In this document: positions 48,421 to 56,954 of the stretch, one piece after another | How the letters are laid out: each line of letters opens with the position of its first letter | Position numbering within the stretch: the first letter of the stretch is position 1 | NCBI RefSeq assembly: GCF_030503635.1 | Contig: NZ_CP129965.1 | Location: forward strand, 372,001-436,000 | DNA length: 64,000 bases | Reading direction: 5' to 3' | From: Corynebacterium sp. P3-F1 | Lineage (GTDB): Bacteria > Actinomycetota > Actinomycetes > Mycobacteriales > Mycobacteriaceae | The notes under the pieces: generated by a model | What the model was told of the DNA's origin: nothing | Databases searched by the model: none | What the model saw: the letters and a program-made list of their open reading frames with translations, nothing else | Translations under genes and position numbers: made by a program

Positions 48421-49362
48421 ATGAACAACAAGGAGTACCGCCCGACGCTGGCTCAAATCCGCACATTCGTCACCATCGCGGAGCACCGTCATTTTGGAAC
48501 CGCGGCGAACCAGCTGCAGATCTCCCAGCCCTCGCTATCCCAGGCGCTCGTCGCCCTCGAAACAGGTTTGGGAATCCAGCTCATTGAGCGCTCCACCCGC
48601 AAAGTCATTGTCACCCCGGTCGGCGAGAGACTCCTGCCCTACGCGCAAGCGACGCTCGAAGCCGCCGAATCCTTCGTCCAGCACTCCCGCGGGGCACAGG
48701 GCGTGCTCACCGGACAGCTCACCCTGGGCATCATTCCCACAATCGCGCCGTACCTCCTTCCTGAGCTCCTTAGCATCGCCCAGGACCGCTACCCCGGCCT
48801 CGAGCCGAAGTTCGTGGAGGAGACCACCCCGGCGCTCATGGAGCAACTGCGCAGCGGCCAGCTAGACGCCGCCCTCATCGCTTTCCCCACCGGCGCGACA
48901 GGCTTGACCGAAATCCCCCTCTACACCGAGGACTTCGCCATCGCTGTCGCAGACAACCACCCACTAGCTGGCCGCGACGATGTCACGCTTTCTGAGCTTG
49001 ACCAGTTGAACATGCTGCTCATGGACGACGGCCACTGCCTGCGCGACCAGATCATGGACCTGTGCCGCACAGCCAACCTCGACATGGCAGGAATGGCCGA
49101 TTCCGTCACCCGGGCATCCTCTCTCACCACCATCATCCAGCTCGTCTCCGCTGGCTACGGTGCCACCCTGCTCCCCGTTAGTGCCGTGCCCGTCGAGTGC
49201 GCCCGCCCCAACGTCTCCGTCGCGCGCTTCGCCCCTAACGTCACAGCATCCCGAAATGTCGGTCTCGTGCACCGCTCCTCCTCCACACGCTCCGACGACT
49301 TCGTCGCCCTCGGAAAACTCATAGCGGATGCCTTCCAGGCGACCGTCGATAAGCGTGCCTAA
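48421..49362 (+). CDS. oxyR: Hydrogen peroxide-sensing LysR-type regulator OxyR
   Basis: A 313-residue LysR regulator. The N-terminal helix-turn-helix includes FGTAANQLQISQPSLSQALVALE. The effector domain contains MDDGHCLRDQIMDLC, whose two cysteines correspond to the redox pair of OxyR, so peroxide sensing is well supported. The ATG at 48421 is 6 bases after TACTTT, suggesting a leaderless message. Corynebacterial OxyR represses katA and dps. hrpA follows 52 bases downstream. The gene ends with a GTCGATAAGC copy read as Val-Asp-Lys. Confidence 0.93.
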   Translation: MNNKEYRPTLAQIRTFVTIAEHRHFGTAANQLQISQPSLSQALVALETGLGIQLIERSTRKVIVTPVGERLLPYAQATLEAAESFVQHSRGAQGVLTGQLTLGIIPTIAPYLLPELLSIAQDRYPGLEPKFVEETTPALMEQLRSGQLDAALIAFPTGATGLTEIPLYTEDFAIAVADNHPLAGRDDVTLSELDQLNMLLMDDGHCLRDQIMDLCRTANLDMAGMADSVTRASSLTTIIQLVSAGYGATLLPVSAVPVECARPNVSVARFAPNVTASRNVGLVHRSSSTRSDDFVALGKLIADAFQATVDKRA

Positions 49363-49414
49363 GGCAGTTACGCGCTAGCCCCGCGCTGCGTGCGGGTACA
49401 CTCGCGCGTTGACT

Positions 49415-52400
49415 ATGACGAAACCTGACATCACCCGCGACCAGCTGTACCGCCGACTCGACGAGCTACCCATCGCCAGCGTCCGGCGATTCCAACGTCG
49501 CCTGAAAAAAGCGCGCTCCCAGCACGCACTCAGCCAGATCAGCGCGGACATGGATGCGGAGGCGGGAAAGGTCGCGGACGTCGATAAGCACGTGCCCGCG
49601 ATCACGTACCCCGAAAATCTCCCCGTCTCCGCGCGGCGCGACGACATCAAAGCACTCATCCGCGACAACCAAGTCGTCGTCATCGCAGGTGAAACCGGCT
49701 CCGGCAAAACCACCCAGATCCCCAAAATGCTGCTCGAACTCGGGCGTGGACGCCGCGGGCTCATCGGGCACACACAACCGCGGCGCATCGCCGCGCGCAC
49801 CGTCGCCGAACGCATCGCCGACGAACTCGGGCAAGACATCGGCGAAACCGTCGGCTACGCCATCCGCTTCGACGACCGCGTCAGCGACACCACCGCCGTC
49901 AAACTCATGACAGACGGCATCCTGCTCGCCGAAATGCAGCGCGACCGCTACCTCAACGCCTACGACACGATCATCATCGACGAGGCCCACGAGCGGTCCC
50001 TCAACATCGACTTCCTGCTCGGATACTTGAAGCGACTCCTGCCGGCGCGGCCCGACCTCAAAGTCATCATCACATCCGCGACCATCGATCCCGAACGCTT
50101 CGCCGCGCACTTTGCCGACGCTTCCGGCGAACCCGCCCCCATCATCGAAGTCTCCGGGCGCACCTACCCGGTGGAAATCCGCTACCGTCCCCTCGAAACG
50201 GAAATCGCCGGGAAAAACGGGGAGACCAAAGTCGTCGACATCGACATGCTCGACGGGCTTGTCGACGCCCTGAAAGAACTCATGGCCGAAGGCGACGGCG
50301 ACATTCTCTGTTTCTTCGCCTCCGAACGCGACATCCGCGACGCCATGGAAGTCATCGAGAAACAGCACTGGCGCGGCGTCGAAGTGACGCCCCTGTTCGG
50401 CCGCCTGTCCAACGCCGAGCAGCACCGCGTATTCTCCCCACACTCTGGCCGCCGCATCGTGCTGGCCACCAACATCGCCGAGACCTCCCTGACTGTTCCC
50501 GGCATCCACTACGTCGTGGACACCGGGCTGGCGCGCATCTCCCGTTACTCCACCCGCACCAAAGTGCAGCGCCTCCCCATCGAGGAAATCTCCCAAGCCA
50601 GCGCCAACCAGCGCTCCGGCCGTTCCGGACGTACCGCCGACGGTATCGCCATCCGCCTCTATTCCGAAGAGAATTTCAACGCCCGACCCGAATTCACCGA
50701 CCCGGAGATCCTGCGCACCAACCTCGCCAGCGTCATCCTCCAGATGATCAACCTCCGGCTCGGAGACATCGCCGACTTTCCCTTCGTCCAGCCGCCCGAC
50801 GCCAAAGCAGTGCGGGACGGACTGCTGCTCCTCCACGAACTCGGCGCCATCACCGACAAAGAAGACCACGATGCGCCCGTCCTCACCGGCACGGGGCGCG
50901 ACATCGCCCGCATCCCCGTCGACCCCCGCATGGCGCGCATGCTCGTCGAGGCAAACCGCCTCGGCGTGCTTCACGACGTCACCGTCATCGTCGCCGCCAT
51001 GACCATCCAAGACGTCCGCGAGCGACCCCTCGAATACCAAGCGCAGGCGGATCAAGCCCACGCCCGATTCAAGGACAAAACCTCCGACTTCCTCGCGTCG
51101 CTCAACCTTTGGGACTACATCAAAGATTCCCGCGACGAGCTGTCCGGCAACGCCTTCCGCAAGCGCATGAAGAAGGAATTCCTCCACTACATGCGCATCC
51201 GCGAATGGTTCGACCTCGTGCGCCAACTCCGCGACGCCGAGAAGCAGTTGGGGTGGAAGAATATTTCCTCCGGTCCGGTTGATCCGGGCCAGTCGGCTGC
51301 TTCCGTCCCTTCCGCATCTTCCGACCGCGACTCGAACGCCATTCACCAGTCCCTGCTCACCGGCCTGCTGTCCAATATCGGGGCGCGCGACGGCAACTCG
51401 AAAGAATTCAAAGGGGCCCGCGGCACCCGCTTCATGATTTTCCCCGGGTCCGCCCTGGCCAAGAAGCCCCCCGAGTTCGTGATGGCCTCCGAGCTCGTCG
51501 AAACGTCCCGCCTCTGGGCCCGCGATGTCGCCGCTATCGACCCGTCCTGGGTGGAAAAGGTCGCGCGTGACCTGCTCAAGCACTCCTACTCGGAGCCAGT
51601 GTGGTCCCAGAAGCGCGCCGCACCGATGGTGCACCAGAAATCCATGCTCTACGGTGTCACCGTCGTCGCCGACCGCCTCGTGCCCTACCACCGCGTCGAC
51701 ATGGAGGCTGCCCGCGACCTGTTCATCCGCCACGCCCTCATCGAGGGCGAATGGAATGCCCACCACGCCTTCCTCAAACACAACGCCGCGCTTCTCAAGG
51801 AAGCGGCAGCCGTGGAGGAAAAGGTCCGCCGCCGCGGCATCGTCGTCGACGAAGACACCCTCTTCGAGTTCTACGACGAACGGATCCCCTCCGACATCGG
51901 CACCGGCCGGCACTTCGACGCATGGTGGAAAAAGAAGCGCCAATACGACGCTTCGTTCCTCGACTTCGACCCGGAGGCATTGCTTAACGACGCCTCCGCC
52001 GACTCCTCCGAAGCCGCCTTCCCCGACAAATGGCGCCAAGGCTCCATCAACTACAACCTGCAATACAAATTCGAGCCAGGAGATCCGTACGACGGTGTGA
52101 CGGTGCTCGTTCCTGTGCCTCTGCTCGCAGGGTTGGAAGACATCGACTTCGACTGGCTCGTGCCGGGCCTCCGCGAAGAACTTGTCACCGAGCTGATCCG
52201 CTCCCTGCCCAAAGCGTTGCGCAAAACCGTGGTGCCAGCGCCAGAATTCGCAGAACGTGCAATGGGCAAGCTTGTCCCCTTCGAAGCTCCCATCGTTGAA
52301 CAGCTTGCTGAGGTGCTCCGCTCCTTCGGGGGCCACGGCATCAACGGCATGGACTTCCGGCCGGAGGCCCTCCCGCCCCACCTGACCATGACCTTTGCAG

Positions 52401-53368
52401 CCGTCGACCGCCGCGGGAAGATCATCGACCACGACAAGGATCTCGCCTCCATGAAGAACCGCCAGGCAGGTCACATCACCTCCTCGGTGGCCAAGGCAAC
52501 AAAGATGGCCGAATCCGATTCAGTCGCCGACTGGACCATCGATAGTCTCGGCTCGGTTCCCGAGACCGTCACCACCGAGATCGAAGGCAACCACATCGAT
52601 GCCTTCCCGGCTCTTGAAGCCACCGCTGACGGCGTCCGAGTCAAAGTCTTTCCTACCAAAGCCGCCGCCGACGCGTCCATGATGACCGCGACACTTGCCA
52701 TGCTCATGCGCAAGATCCCGGTCAACGTCACCCAAATGACGAAGGGGCTTCCACTCCGCCAGCGCGTGGCCGTCGATAAGTACCCCCACGGTGGTGCCGC
52801 TGGCCTTGTGGAAGATGCGCGTGTGTCAGCGATTCGCGACTTGATGTTGGCCAACGGCGGCCCCGTCCGCAGCCCCGAAGAATTCGACTCACTGCTGAAC
52901 ACCATCAAGCCCCAGGTACCCGGTGCTGTCCGTCGCGCCGTCGTCGGGATCGCAGGCGGCATCGTCGAATACGTCAACATTGCCGCAGAACTCGACAACT
53001 GGGACGGCCCCGCCATCGACGATATCCGGCAGCAAATGAAATTCCTCCTGCCCAACAACGCAGTCACCATTCACGGCATGGAGAACCTCCAACATCTTCC
53101 GCGGTACGTGTCCGCGATCCGTTTACGCCTCGACGACATGAAGCTAGATCCCGACCGCGATGCCGACCGCCAAGCAGTCGTTGACGATGTCAAGGCTTAC
53201 CGTGATGCGAAACTTCAGCGTTTGCCTGCGCAACGAGCGAAATCCCGTGCCGTGAAGGACATCAATTGGCGAATTCAGGAATTAAGGGTGAGCCTTTTCG
53301 CGCAGCGCCTCGGTACTTCAAAGCCAGTCAGCCCCCGCCGGATTGAGAAGATGATCGACAAGCTGTAG
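49415..53368 (+). CDS. hrpA: ATP-dependent RNA helicase HrpA
   Basis: A large DEAH/RHA helicase of 1317 residues. Walker A is GETGSGKTTQIPK, motif II is DEAHERSLN, motif III SAT is ITSATIDPERF, and motif VI is QRSGRSGRTADG. The helicase-associated and OB-fold regions follow, then the C-terminal DUF3418 extension typical of bacterial HrpA. In other bacteria HrpA rescues stalled ribosome complexes. I use the ATG at 49415; a TTG 6 bases upstream is 6 bases after TACACT and might be the transcript start. It carries one exact and one 9/10 GTCGATAAGC copy. Confidence 0.95.
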   Translation: MTKPDITRDQLYRRLDELPIASVRRFQRRLKKARSQHALSQISADMDAEAGKVADVDKHVPAITYPENLPVSARRDDIKALIRDNQVVVIAGETGSGKTTQIPKMLLELGRGRRGLIGHTQPRRIAARTVAERIADELGQDIGETVGYAIRFDDRVSDTTAVKLMTDGILLAEMQRDRYLNAYDTIIIDEAHERSLNIDFLLGYLKRLLPARPDLKVIITSATIDPERFAAHFADASGEPAPIIEVSGRTYPVEIRYRPLETEIAGKNGETKVVDIDMLDGLVDALKELMAEGDGDILCFFASERDIRDAMEVIEKQHWRGVEVTPLFGRLSNAEQHRVFSPHSGRRIVLATNIAETSLTVPGIHYVVDTGLARISRYSTRTKVQRLPIEEISQASANQRSGRSGRTADGIAIRLYSEENFNARPEFTDPEILRTNLASVILQMINLRLGDIADFPFVQPPDAKAVRDGLLLLHELGAITDKEDHDAPVLTGTGRDIARIPVDPRMARMLVEANRLGVLHDVTVIVAAMTIQDVRERPLEYQAQADQAHARFKDKTSDFLASLNLWDYIKDSRDELSGNAFRKRMKKEFLHYMRIREWFDLVRQLRDAEKQLGWKNISSGPVDPGQSAASVPSASSDRDSNAIHQSLLTGLLSNIGARDGNSKEFKGARGTRFMIFPGSALAKKPPEFVMASELVETSRLWARDVAAIDPSWVEKVARDLLKHSYSEPVWSQKRAAPMVHQKSMLYGVTVVADRLVPYHRVDMEAARDLFIRHALIEGEWNAHHAFLKHNAALLKEAAAVEEKVRRRGIVVDEDTLFEFYDERIPSDIGTGRHFDAWWKKKRQYDASFLDFDPEALLNDASADSSEAAFPDKWRQGSINYNLQYKFEPGDPYDGVTVLVPVPLLAGLEDIDFDWLVPGLREELVTELIRSLPKALRKTVVPAPEFAERAMGKLVPFEAPIVEQLAEVLRSFGGHGINGMDFRPEALPPHLTMTFAAVDRRGKIIDHDKDLASMKNRQAGHITSSVAKATKMAESDSVADWTIDSLGSVPETVTTEIEGNHIDAFPALEATADGVRVKVFPTKAAADASMMTATLAMLMRKIPVNVTQMTKGLPLRQRVAVDKYPHGGAAGLVEDARVSAIRDLMLANGGPVRSPEEFDSLLNTIKPQVPGAVRRAVVGIAGGIVEYVNIAAELDNWDGPAIDDIRQQMKFLLPNNAVTIHGMENLQHLPRYVSAIRLRLDDMKLDPDRDADRQAVVDDVKAYRDAKLQRLPAQRAKSRAVKDINWRIQELRVSLFAQRLGTSKPVSPRRIEKMIDKL

Positions 53369-53619
53369 AACGCCGTGCATGGGAAAGCCCAATATCGTGC
53401 GCCGAATGCCCGCGCGAAGGAACTCGATCGCTCTAAAGCTCAATCGGTATAGAGTTCAATCGACATAACGAGAGCGAACAGGTCGGGAGAAACTCGAGAA
53501 CGATCCATCGCGGGCTACACATCAGCCCCAGCGGCCGCAACCCGAGCCCCAGCGCACGCGTGTCAAACCGCCAAATCTAACGCACTTCCTGGATACCTTT
53601 CCAGTGTGCGTGAACGGGG
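53369..53619. other. Convergent spacer between hrpA and nrdR
   Basis: The 251 bases hold no gene I can support. A short direct repeat (CAATCG at 53441 and 53459) was noticed; no clear terminator hairpin or U-run was found. Confidence 0.5.
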
Positions 53620-54084
53620 CTAGAGACTCTCCATTCCGCGGTCCTTCCGGCGCATGAGACGGATCTCGGATTCGAAGTCATCGGCGCTTTCAAACGATTT
53701 ATACACTGACGCGAAGCGCAGATACGCGACTTCGTCGAGTGCCCGGAGAGGCTCCAGAATCGCCAGTCCGATTTCATTGGACGGGATTTGCGAGCTTCCG
53801 TGGCTGCGGACGATCTCTTCGACTTCTTGAGCGAGACGCTTCAGTGCATCGTCGGAAACATCGCGACCTTGGCATGCTCGGCGCACACCCACTATCAGCT
53901 TGTCGCGATCGAACGGTTCGCTGACACCGTTACGCTTCACAACCGTCAGTACGGCCTTTTCCATCGTGGTGAAGCGTCCCCCGCATTCCGTGCATTCGCG
54001 GCGGCGCCGGATGGCCGCCCCTCCGTCGACGAGACGAGAGTCGGACACACGGGAGCTGTCATTCTGACAAAAAGGGCAGTGCAC
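53620..54084 (-). CDS. nrdR: Transcriptional repressor NrdR
   Basis: The ribonucleotide reductase repressor, 154 residues. The N-terminal zinc ribbon has Cys pairs in VHCPFCQND and CTECGGRF, with [10 protein letters not shown] leading to the ATP-cone domain (about 49-139) that senses ATP and dATP. The start is GTG at 54084, 8 bases after TAGGAT on the minus strand, so a leaderless transcript is likely. An upstream extension of the frame is non-coding. The position between hrpA and divS-lexA is as in C. glutamicum. Confidence 0.96.
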   Translation of the reverse strand: MHCPFCQNDSSRVSDSRLVDGGAAIRRRRECTECGGRFTTMEKAVLTVVKRNGVSEPFDRDKLIVGVRRACQGRDVSDDALKRLAQEVEEIVRSHGSSQIPSNEIGLAILEPLRALDEVAYLRFASVYKSFESADDFESEIRLMRRKDRGMESL

Positions 54085-54190
54085 GAAGAAAGATCCTACC
54101 CCGTTTGACTGACCGCTATATACGGTCAGCCCACCCCCAACCGTTCTCAGCACGGACCCCGGGTCCAAGCCCCGCCCCCGGGATCGGCTT

Positions 54191-54559
54191 CTACCGGATG
54201 ACGGCTGCCATGTGCTGACTCGTCTCATCCGGGACGAATCCGGCATCCCCGCCGGCAAACGCACCGCCAAATGCAGATCCGACGATGAGCGCAATACCGA
54301 ACAACGCCCCCATGATTGTGGCTCCGGCTTTCTCGTGGCGGCTTTCGACTCGTTCGTCTTCCTCCCGGAGATTTCCTACACGGCTCGGAACGACTGGTCC
54401 ATATTTTCGATTCTCCGTGTCCAAGGTTCGAACACGCGATACATGCGCTCCATGTTCGCCGCCACGTTCAAGATCCCACACATCCGCGGGCGCGACGCGA
54501 AGAGTGCGGGTGGAGGAGTTAGCTTCAACAGTGTTGGGACGCGCAATTGAGATGGTCAT
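54191..54559 (-). CDS. divS: SOS-induced cell division suppressor DivS-like membrane protein
   Basis: A 122-residue protein with one membrane helix near residues 83-103 ([20 protein letters not shown]) and a polar N-terminal cytoplasmic part. C. glutamicum DivS is a small membrane protein encoded divergently from lexA that blocks division during the SOS response; mycobacteria have ChiZ here. I see no recognisable LysM domain in this copy. The ATG at 54559 has GGAAAG upstream. The SOS box at 54626 is 67 bases upstream, so LexA control is strongly expected. The identification rests on position, size and topology. Confidence 0.75.
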   Translation of the reverse strand: MTISIARPNTVEANSSTRTLRVAPADVWDLERGGEHGAHVSRVRTLDTENRKYGPVVPSRVGNLREEDERVESRHEKAGATIMGALFGIALIVGSAFGGAFAGGDAGFVPDETSQHMAAVIR

Positions 54560-54625
54560 TTGTCTTTCCTTTCCTTTGTTTGACTGCGATCTTATGAACC
54601 CTTCGAACCACACCCCACCAACCGT

Positions 54626-54641
54626 TCGAGCGCACGTTCGA
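54626..54641. promoter_or_regulatory. SOS box (LexA operator) between divS and lexA
   Basis: TCGAGCGCACGTTCGA is a near-palindrome matching the actinobacterial LexA consensus TCGAAC(N)4GTTCGA at 11 of 12 defined positions. A weaker site, TCGAACAAGTTTGC at 54704, lies nearer lexA. Together they would give autoregulation of lexA and control of divS. Confidence 0.85.
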
Positions 54642-54836
54642 TAGATCCTATGTTCGATTTATAACAAGGGCCAGATTGTTTGTCCAACGATCGACGCTAA
54701 ATTTCGAACAAGTTTGCTTACTCGTGGTAGACAAGAGACGAGGGAACCGAACGCAGGACAGCGTCGTCGAATTGTGCGAGGGGTTTCACCCCAGCCCGAC
54801 GGACGATCTTCATCGAGAAGAAAGAGGACGCGGCCG

Positions 54837-55511
54837 ATGCCGAAACGAGAAGACAACAAACCGGATTTGAAATCGTTAACTGTGCGCCAAAGGCGCATCC
54901 TCGAAGTGATTCAGGATGCTGTGGTCCTGCGCGGTTATCCACCAAGCATTCGTGAGATTGGGGATGCCGCAGGCCTGCAGTCCACGTCATCGGTTGCGTA
55001 CCAGCTGAAGGAGCTCGAGAAGAAAGGGTTCCTCCGTCGGGACCCGAACAAGCCGCGCGCGGTAGATCTTCGCCACTTGCCGGAACCGGCAGGCCGCAAG
55101 AGGAAGAAAGCCGAGCCAACACCGGAGGAAGCCGCGGCACCGCGCTACATTCCCGTTGTCGGTCAGATTGCCGCGGGGAATCCGATTTTGGCGGAGGAGA
55201 ACGTCTCCGATTACTTCCCGCTGCCCGAAGAACTTGTCGGCGACGGCGAGCTGTACCTGCTCCAAGTTGTCGGGGAATCAATGCGGGACGCGGGCATCCT
55301 CGACGGAGATTGGGTTGCGGTACGCACTCAGCCCGTCGCGGAGGAAGGGCAGTTCGTTGCAGCGCTTATCGACGGAGAGGCGACCGTCAAGGAGTTCCAC
55401 AAAGACTCCACTGGCGTATGGCTACTGCCGCACAATGAGGCTTTCGCCCCCATTAAGGGCGATGACGCGGAAATCATGGGCTTGGTTATTTCCGTCTTCC
55501 GTAAGCTCTAG
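54837..55511 (+). CDS. lexA: SOS regulator LexA
   Basis: A 224-residue repressor-protease. The N-terminal winged helix includes [29 protein letters not shown]. The Ala-Gly self-cleavage site is in [11 protein letters not shown], and the catalytic pair is Ser in [11 protein letters not shown] and Lys in [10 protein letters not shown]. RecA filaments trigger cleavage and induction of the SOS regulon. ATG at 54837 is preceded by AAAGAGG. The upstream 270 bases hold two LexA operators. A GTCGATAAGC copy lies at 55364, read as Leu-Ile-Asp. Confidence 0.97.
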   Translation: MPKREDNKPDLKSLTVRQRRILEVIQDAVVLRGYPPSIREIGDAAGLQSTSSVAYQLKELEKKGFLRRDPNKPRAVDLRHLPEPAGRKRKKAEPTPEEAAAPRYIPVVGQIAAGNPILAEENVSDYFPLPEELVGDGELYLLQVVGESMRDAGILDGDWVAVRTQPVAEEGQFVAALIDGEATVKEFHKDSTGVWLLPHNEAFAPIKGDDAEIMGLVISVFRKL

Positions 55512-55644
55512 TCTCCCCGTCCGGGGGTGAAACGGACACACTCAAATTCTTTCAGACGCGTTTCGCCCGTCCGCGGGGGAATAATGGTCTCCGGAGCGTG
55601 ACCGCCTCGCACGTGTCTTTTCGAGGCCCCGGAAGGAAGTGCCA

Positions 55645-56424
55645 ATGTACGCCGAAGAACGGCGCCGCCAGATCGCATCCCTCACCGCTGTTGAAGGGCG
55701 CGTCAACGTCACGGAGCTTTCTGAGAAATTCGGCGTCACGGCTGAGACTATCCGCCGCGATCTCGCAGTCCTGGACCGCGAAGGCATCGTGCAGCGAGTA
55801 CATGGCGGCGCTGTGTCGAACCGGTCATATTTGACCACCGAGCTTCCCCTCGACACCCGCTTGCGCTCAGCTACCTCAGCGAAGATGGCGATCGCAAAAG
55901 CTGCCCTCCGGTTCCTCCCCGACAAAGGTGGATCAGTCTTCCTCGATTCAGGCACAACGATCAATGTTCTTGCTGGCCTGATCAAGGACACCCCGGGGTC
56001 GTCGACGTTATCGTTCGTGACCAACTCCCTGCCTATCGCCGTAGATCTGTCAAGCGCTGGAGACCTCAACGTCCAGCTCCTCGGAGGCACGGTGCGCGCG
56101 ATCACTCAAGCAGTCGTCGGCGACACAGCATTGCGCACGCTTGCGCTTTTGCGTGCCGACGTCGCGTTCATCGGCACCAACGCCCTCACCGTCGATCATG
56201 GTTTGTCTACCGCTGACGCGCAGGAGGCCGCGGTGAAATCGGCAATGGTGACAAATGCGGGCAAGATCGTGGTGCTTTGCGATTCCTCCAAGCTCGGCAG
56301 CGATTATCTGGTCAGTTTCGCTGCTTTGGACAGCGTCGACGTAGTCGTCACAGACACTGATGCACCTCCTTCATTCGTTGAGGAGCTCACCGAACTTGGT
56401 GTGGATGTCGTCCAGGCTGAATAG
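55645..56424 (+). CDS. sugR: DeoR-type regulator of sugar PTS genes, SugR
   Basis: A 259-residue DeoR-family repressor. The helix-turn-helix is in VNVTELSEKFGVTAETIRRDLAVLDREG; the C-terminal sugar-phosphate domain includes SVFLDSGTTINVLA and FIGTNALTVDHGLSTAD. The sequence is very close to what I recall of C. glutamicum SugR, which represses ptsG, ptsF, ptsS and the general PTS genes and is relieved by sugar phosphates. ATG at 55645 has AAGGAAG upstream. Two CGGACA motifs (55533 and 56862), similar to the reported SugR target, lie in front of sugR and of fruK. Confidence 0.92.
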   Translation: MYAEERRRQIASLTAVEGRVNVTELSEKFGVTAETIRRDLAVLDREGIVQRVHGGAVSNRSYLTTELPLDTRLRSATSAKMAIAKAALRFLPDKGGSVFLDSGTTINVLAGLIKDTPGSSTLSFVTNSLPIAVDLSSAGDLNVQLLGGTVRAITQAVVGDTALRTLALLRADVAFIGTNALTVDHGLSTADAQEAAVKSAMVTNAGKIVVLCDSSKLGSDYLVSFAALDSVDVVVTDTDAPPSFVEELTELGVDVVQAE

Positions 56425-56455
56425 CACCTCCGCCCCTTTTCTCACCCGACTTCCC

Positions 56456-56476
56456 CGAATCGCATTTCGCGATTCG
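56456..56476 (+). terminator. Hairpin after sugR
   Basis: CGAATCGC and GCGATTCG form a perfect 8-bp stem with loop ATTTC, 32 bases after the sugR stop. No U-run follows, so termination is likely weak, or the element acts as a mRNA 3' end structure. Confidence 0.45.
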
Positions 56477-56564
56477 CGTCTGTGAAATCGAAGTAGGGGT
56501 TCGTTTTTCCTTCCTGTTCGGAAGCCGATCCTCGGCCGCACGGCCCGCCTTTTCTCCGTTCATG

Positions 56565-56690
56565 TAGCCATGCGGCTCGCCCCCCGTTTCTCTGGTAGCC
56601 ATGCGGCTCGCGCCCCGTGCTCTCATAGCCTTGCGGCTCACCCCCCGTTTTTCTCGTAGCCTCGCGGCTCGCCTCCCCCGTCGTTCTCGA
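56565..56690. repeat. Four-unit 30-31 bp tandem repeat upstream of fruK
   Basis: Units begin with TAGCC at 56565, 56596, 56626 and 56657. Each has a 12-base palindrome AGCC(N4)GGCT, then a C-rich run of 4-6 C and a T-rich end (GTTTCTC-like). A degenerate fifth unit may follow. The units differ from each other by several substitutions, so the array is not very recent. Confidence 0.85.
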
Positions 56691-56832
56691 TACCGTGCGC
56701 CCCGCATCCTTCCGACCCGCATTCCGACCCGCATTTGTTCCCGGCTATCTCAGCACCGCTTCTGTAAATCCGCGCCCACGCACCTCCTTGGTCGCTTCCA
56801 TCCCCCACGACCCCCACTTATTCACCCCATTC

Positions 56833-56867
56833 TTGAGCAATCCCACAAAAACGGGCATAATCGGACA
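56833..56867 (+). promoter_or_regulatory. fruK promoter with overlapping CGGACA motif
   Basis: TTGAGC (56833-56838) and CATAAT (56856-56861) are separated by 17 bases, a good SigA-type promoter. TCGGACA (56861-56867) overlaps the start of transcription and resembles the SugR/FruR target of C. glutamicum, so repression by SugR is likely. Confidence 0.7.
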
Positions 56868-56954
56868 TTAAGGAGTCATTCCCCGCACATGAAGGAGACC
56901 CTACCCCGTTCCGAATCGCTCCTCGACGGAGGGGAGCTGAAAGGGTTTTGTCCC

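Larger units (their letters stand above)
56425..56954. other. Large spacer between sugR and fruK
   Basis: This 530-base stretch has no gene I can support. It contains a perfect 8-bp hairpin just after sugR, a four-unit tandem repeat (56565-56690) and the fruK promoter. In C. glutamicum the equivalent cluster also contains ptsI and fruR; neither is here. Composition is C-rich on the plus strand in the repeat zone. Confidence 0.75.

Noticed and set aside
49466..52474. 1002-codon open frame on the minus strand opposite hrpA
   Set aside because: Antisense to hrpA, whose helicase motifs are intact. The mirror frame has no recognisable domain.
56565..56690. CRISPR array or 6C RNA
   Set aside because: There are no unique spacers between identical repeats, no cas genes, and the C-runs lie outside the hairpin loops expected for 6C RNA.
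56387..56734. Minus-strand Arg-rich open frame across the sugR-fruK repeat array
   Set aside because: Its repeats merely reflect the DNA tandem repeat; there is no ribosome binding site, family match or conserved position.
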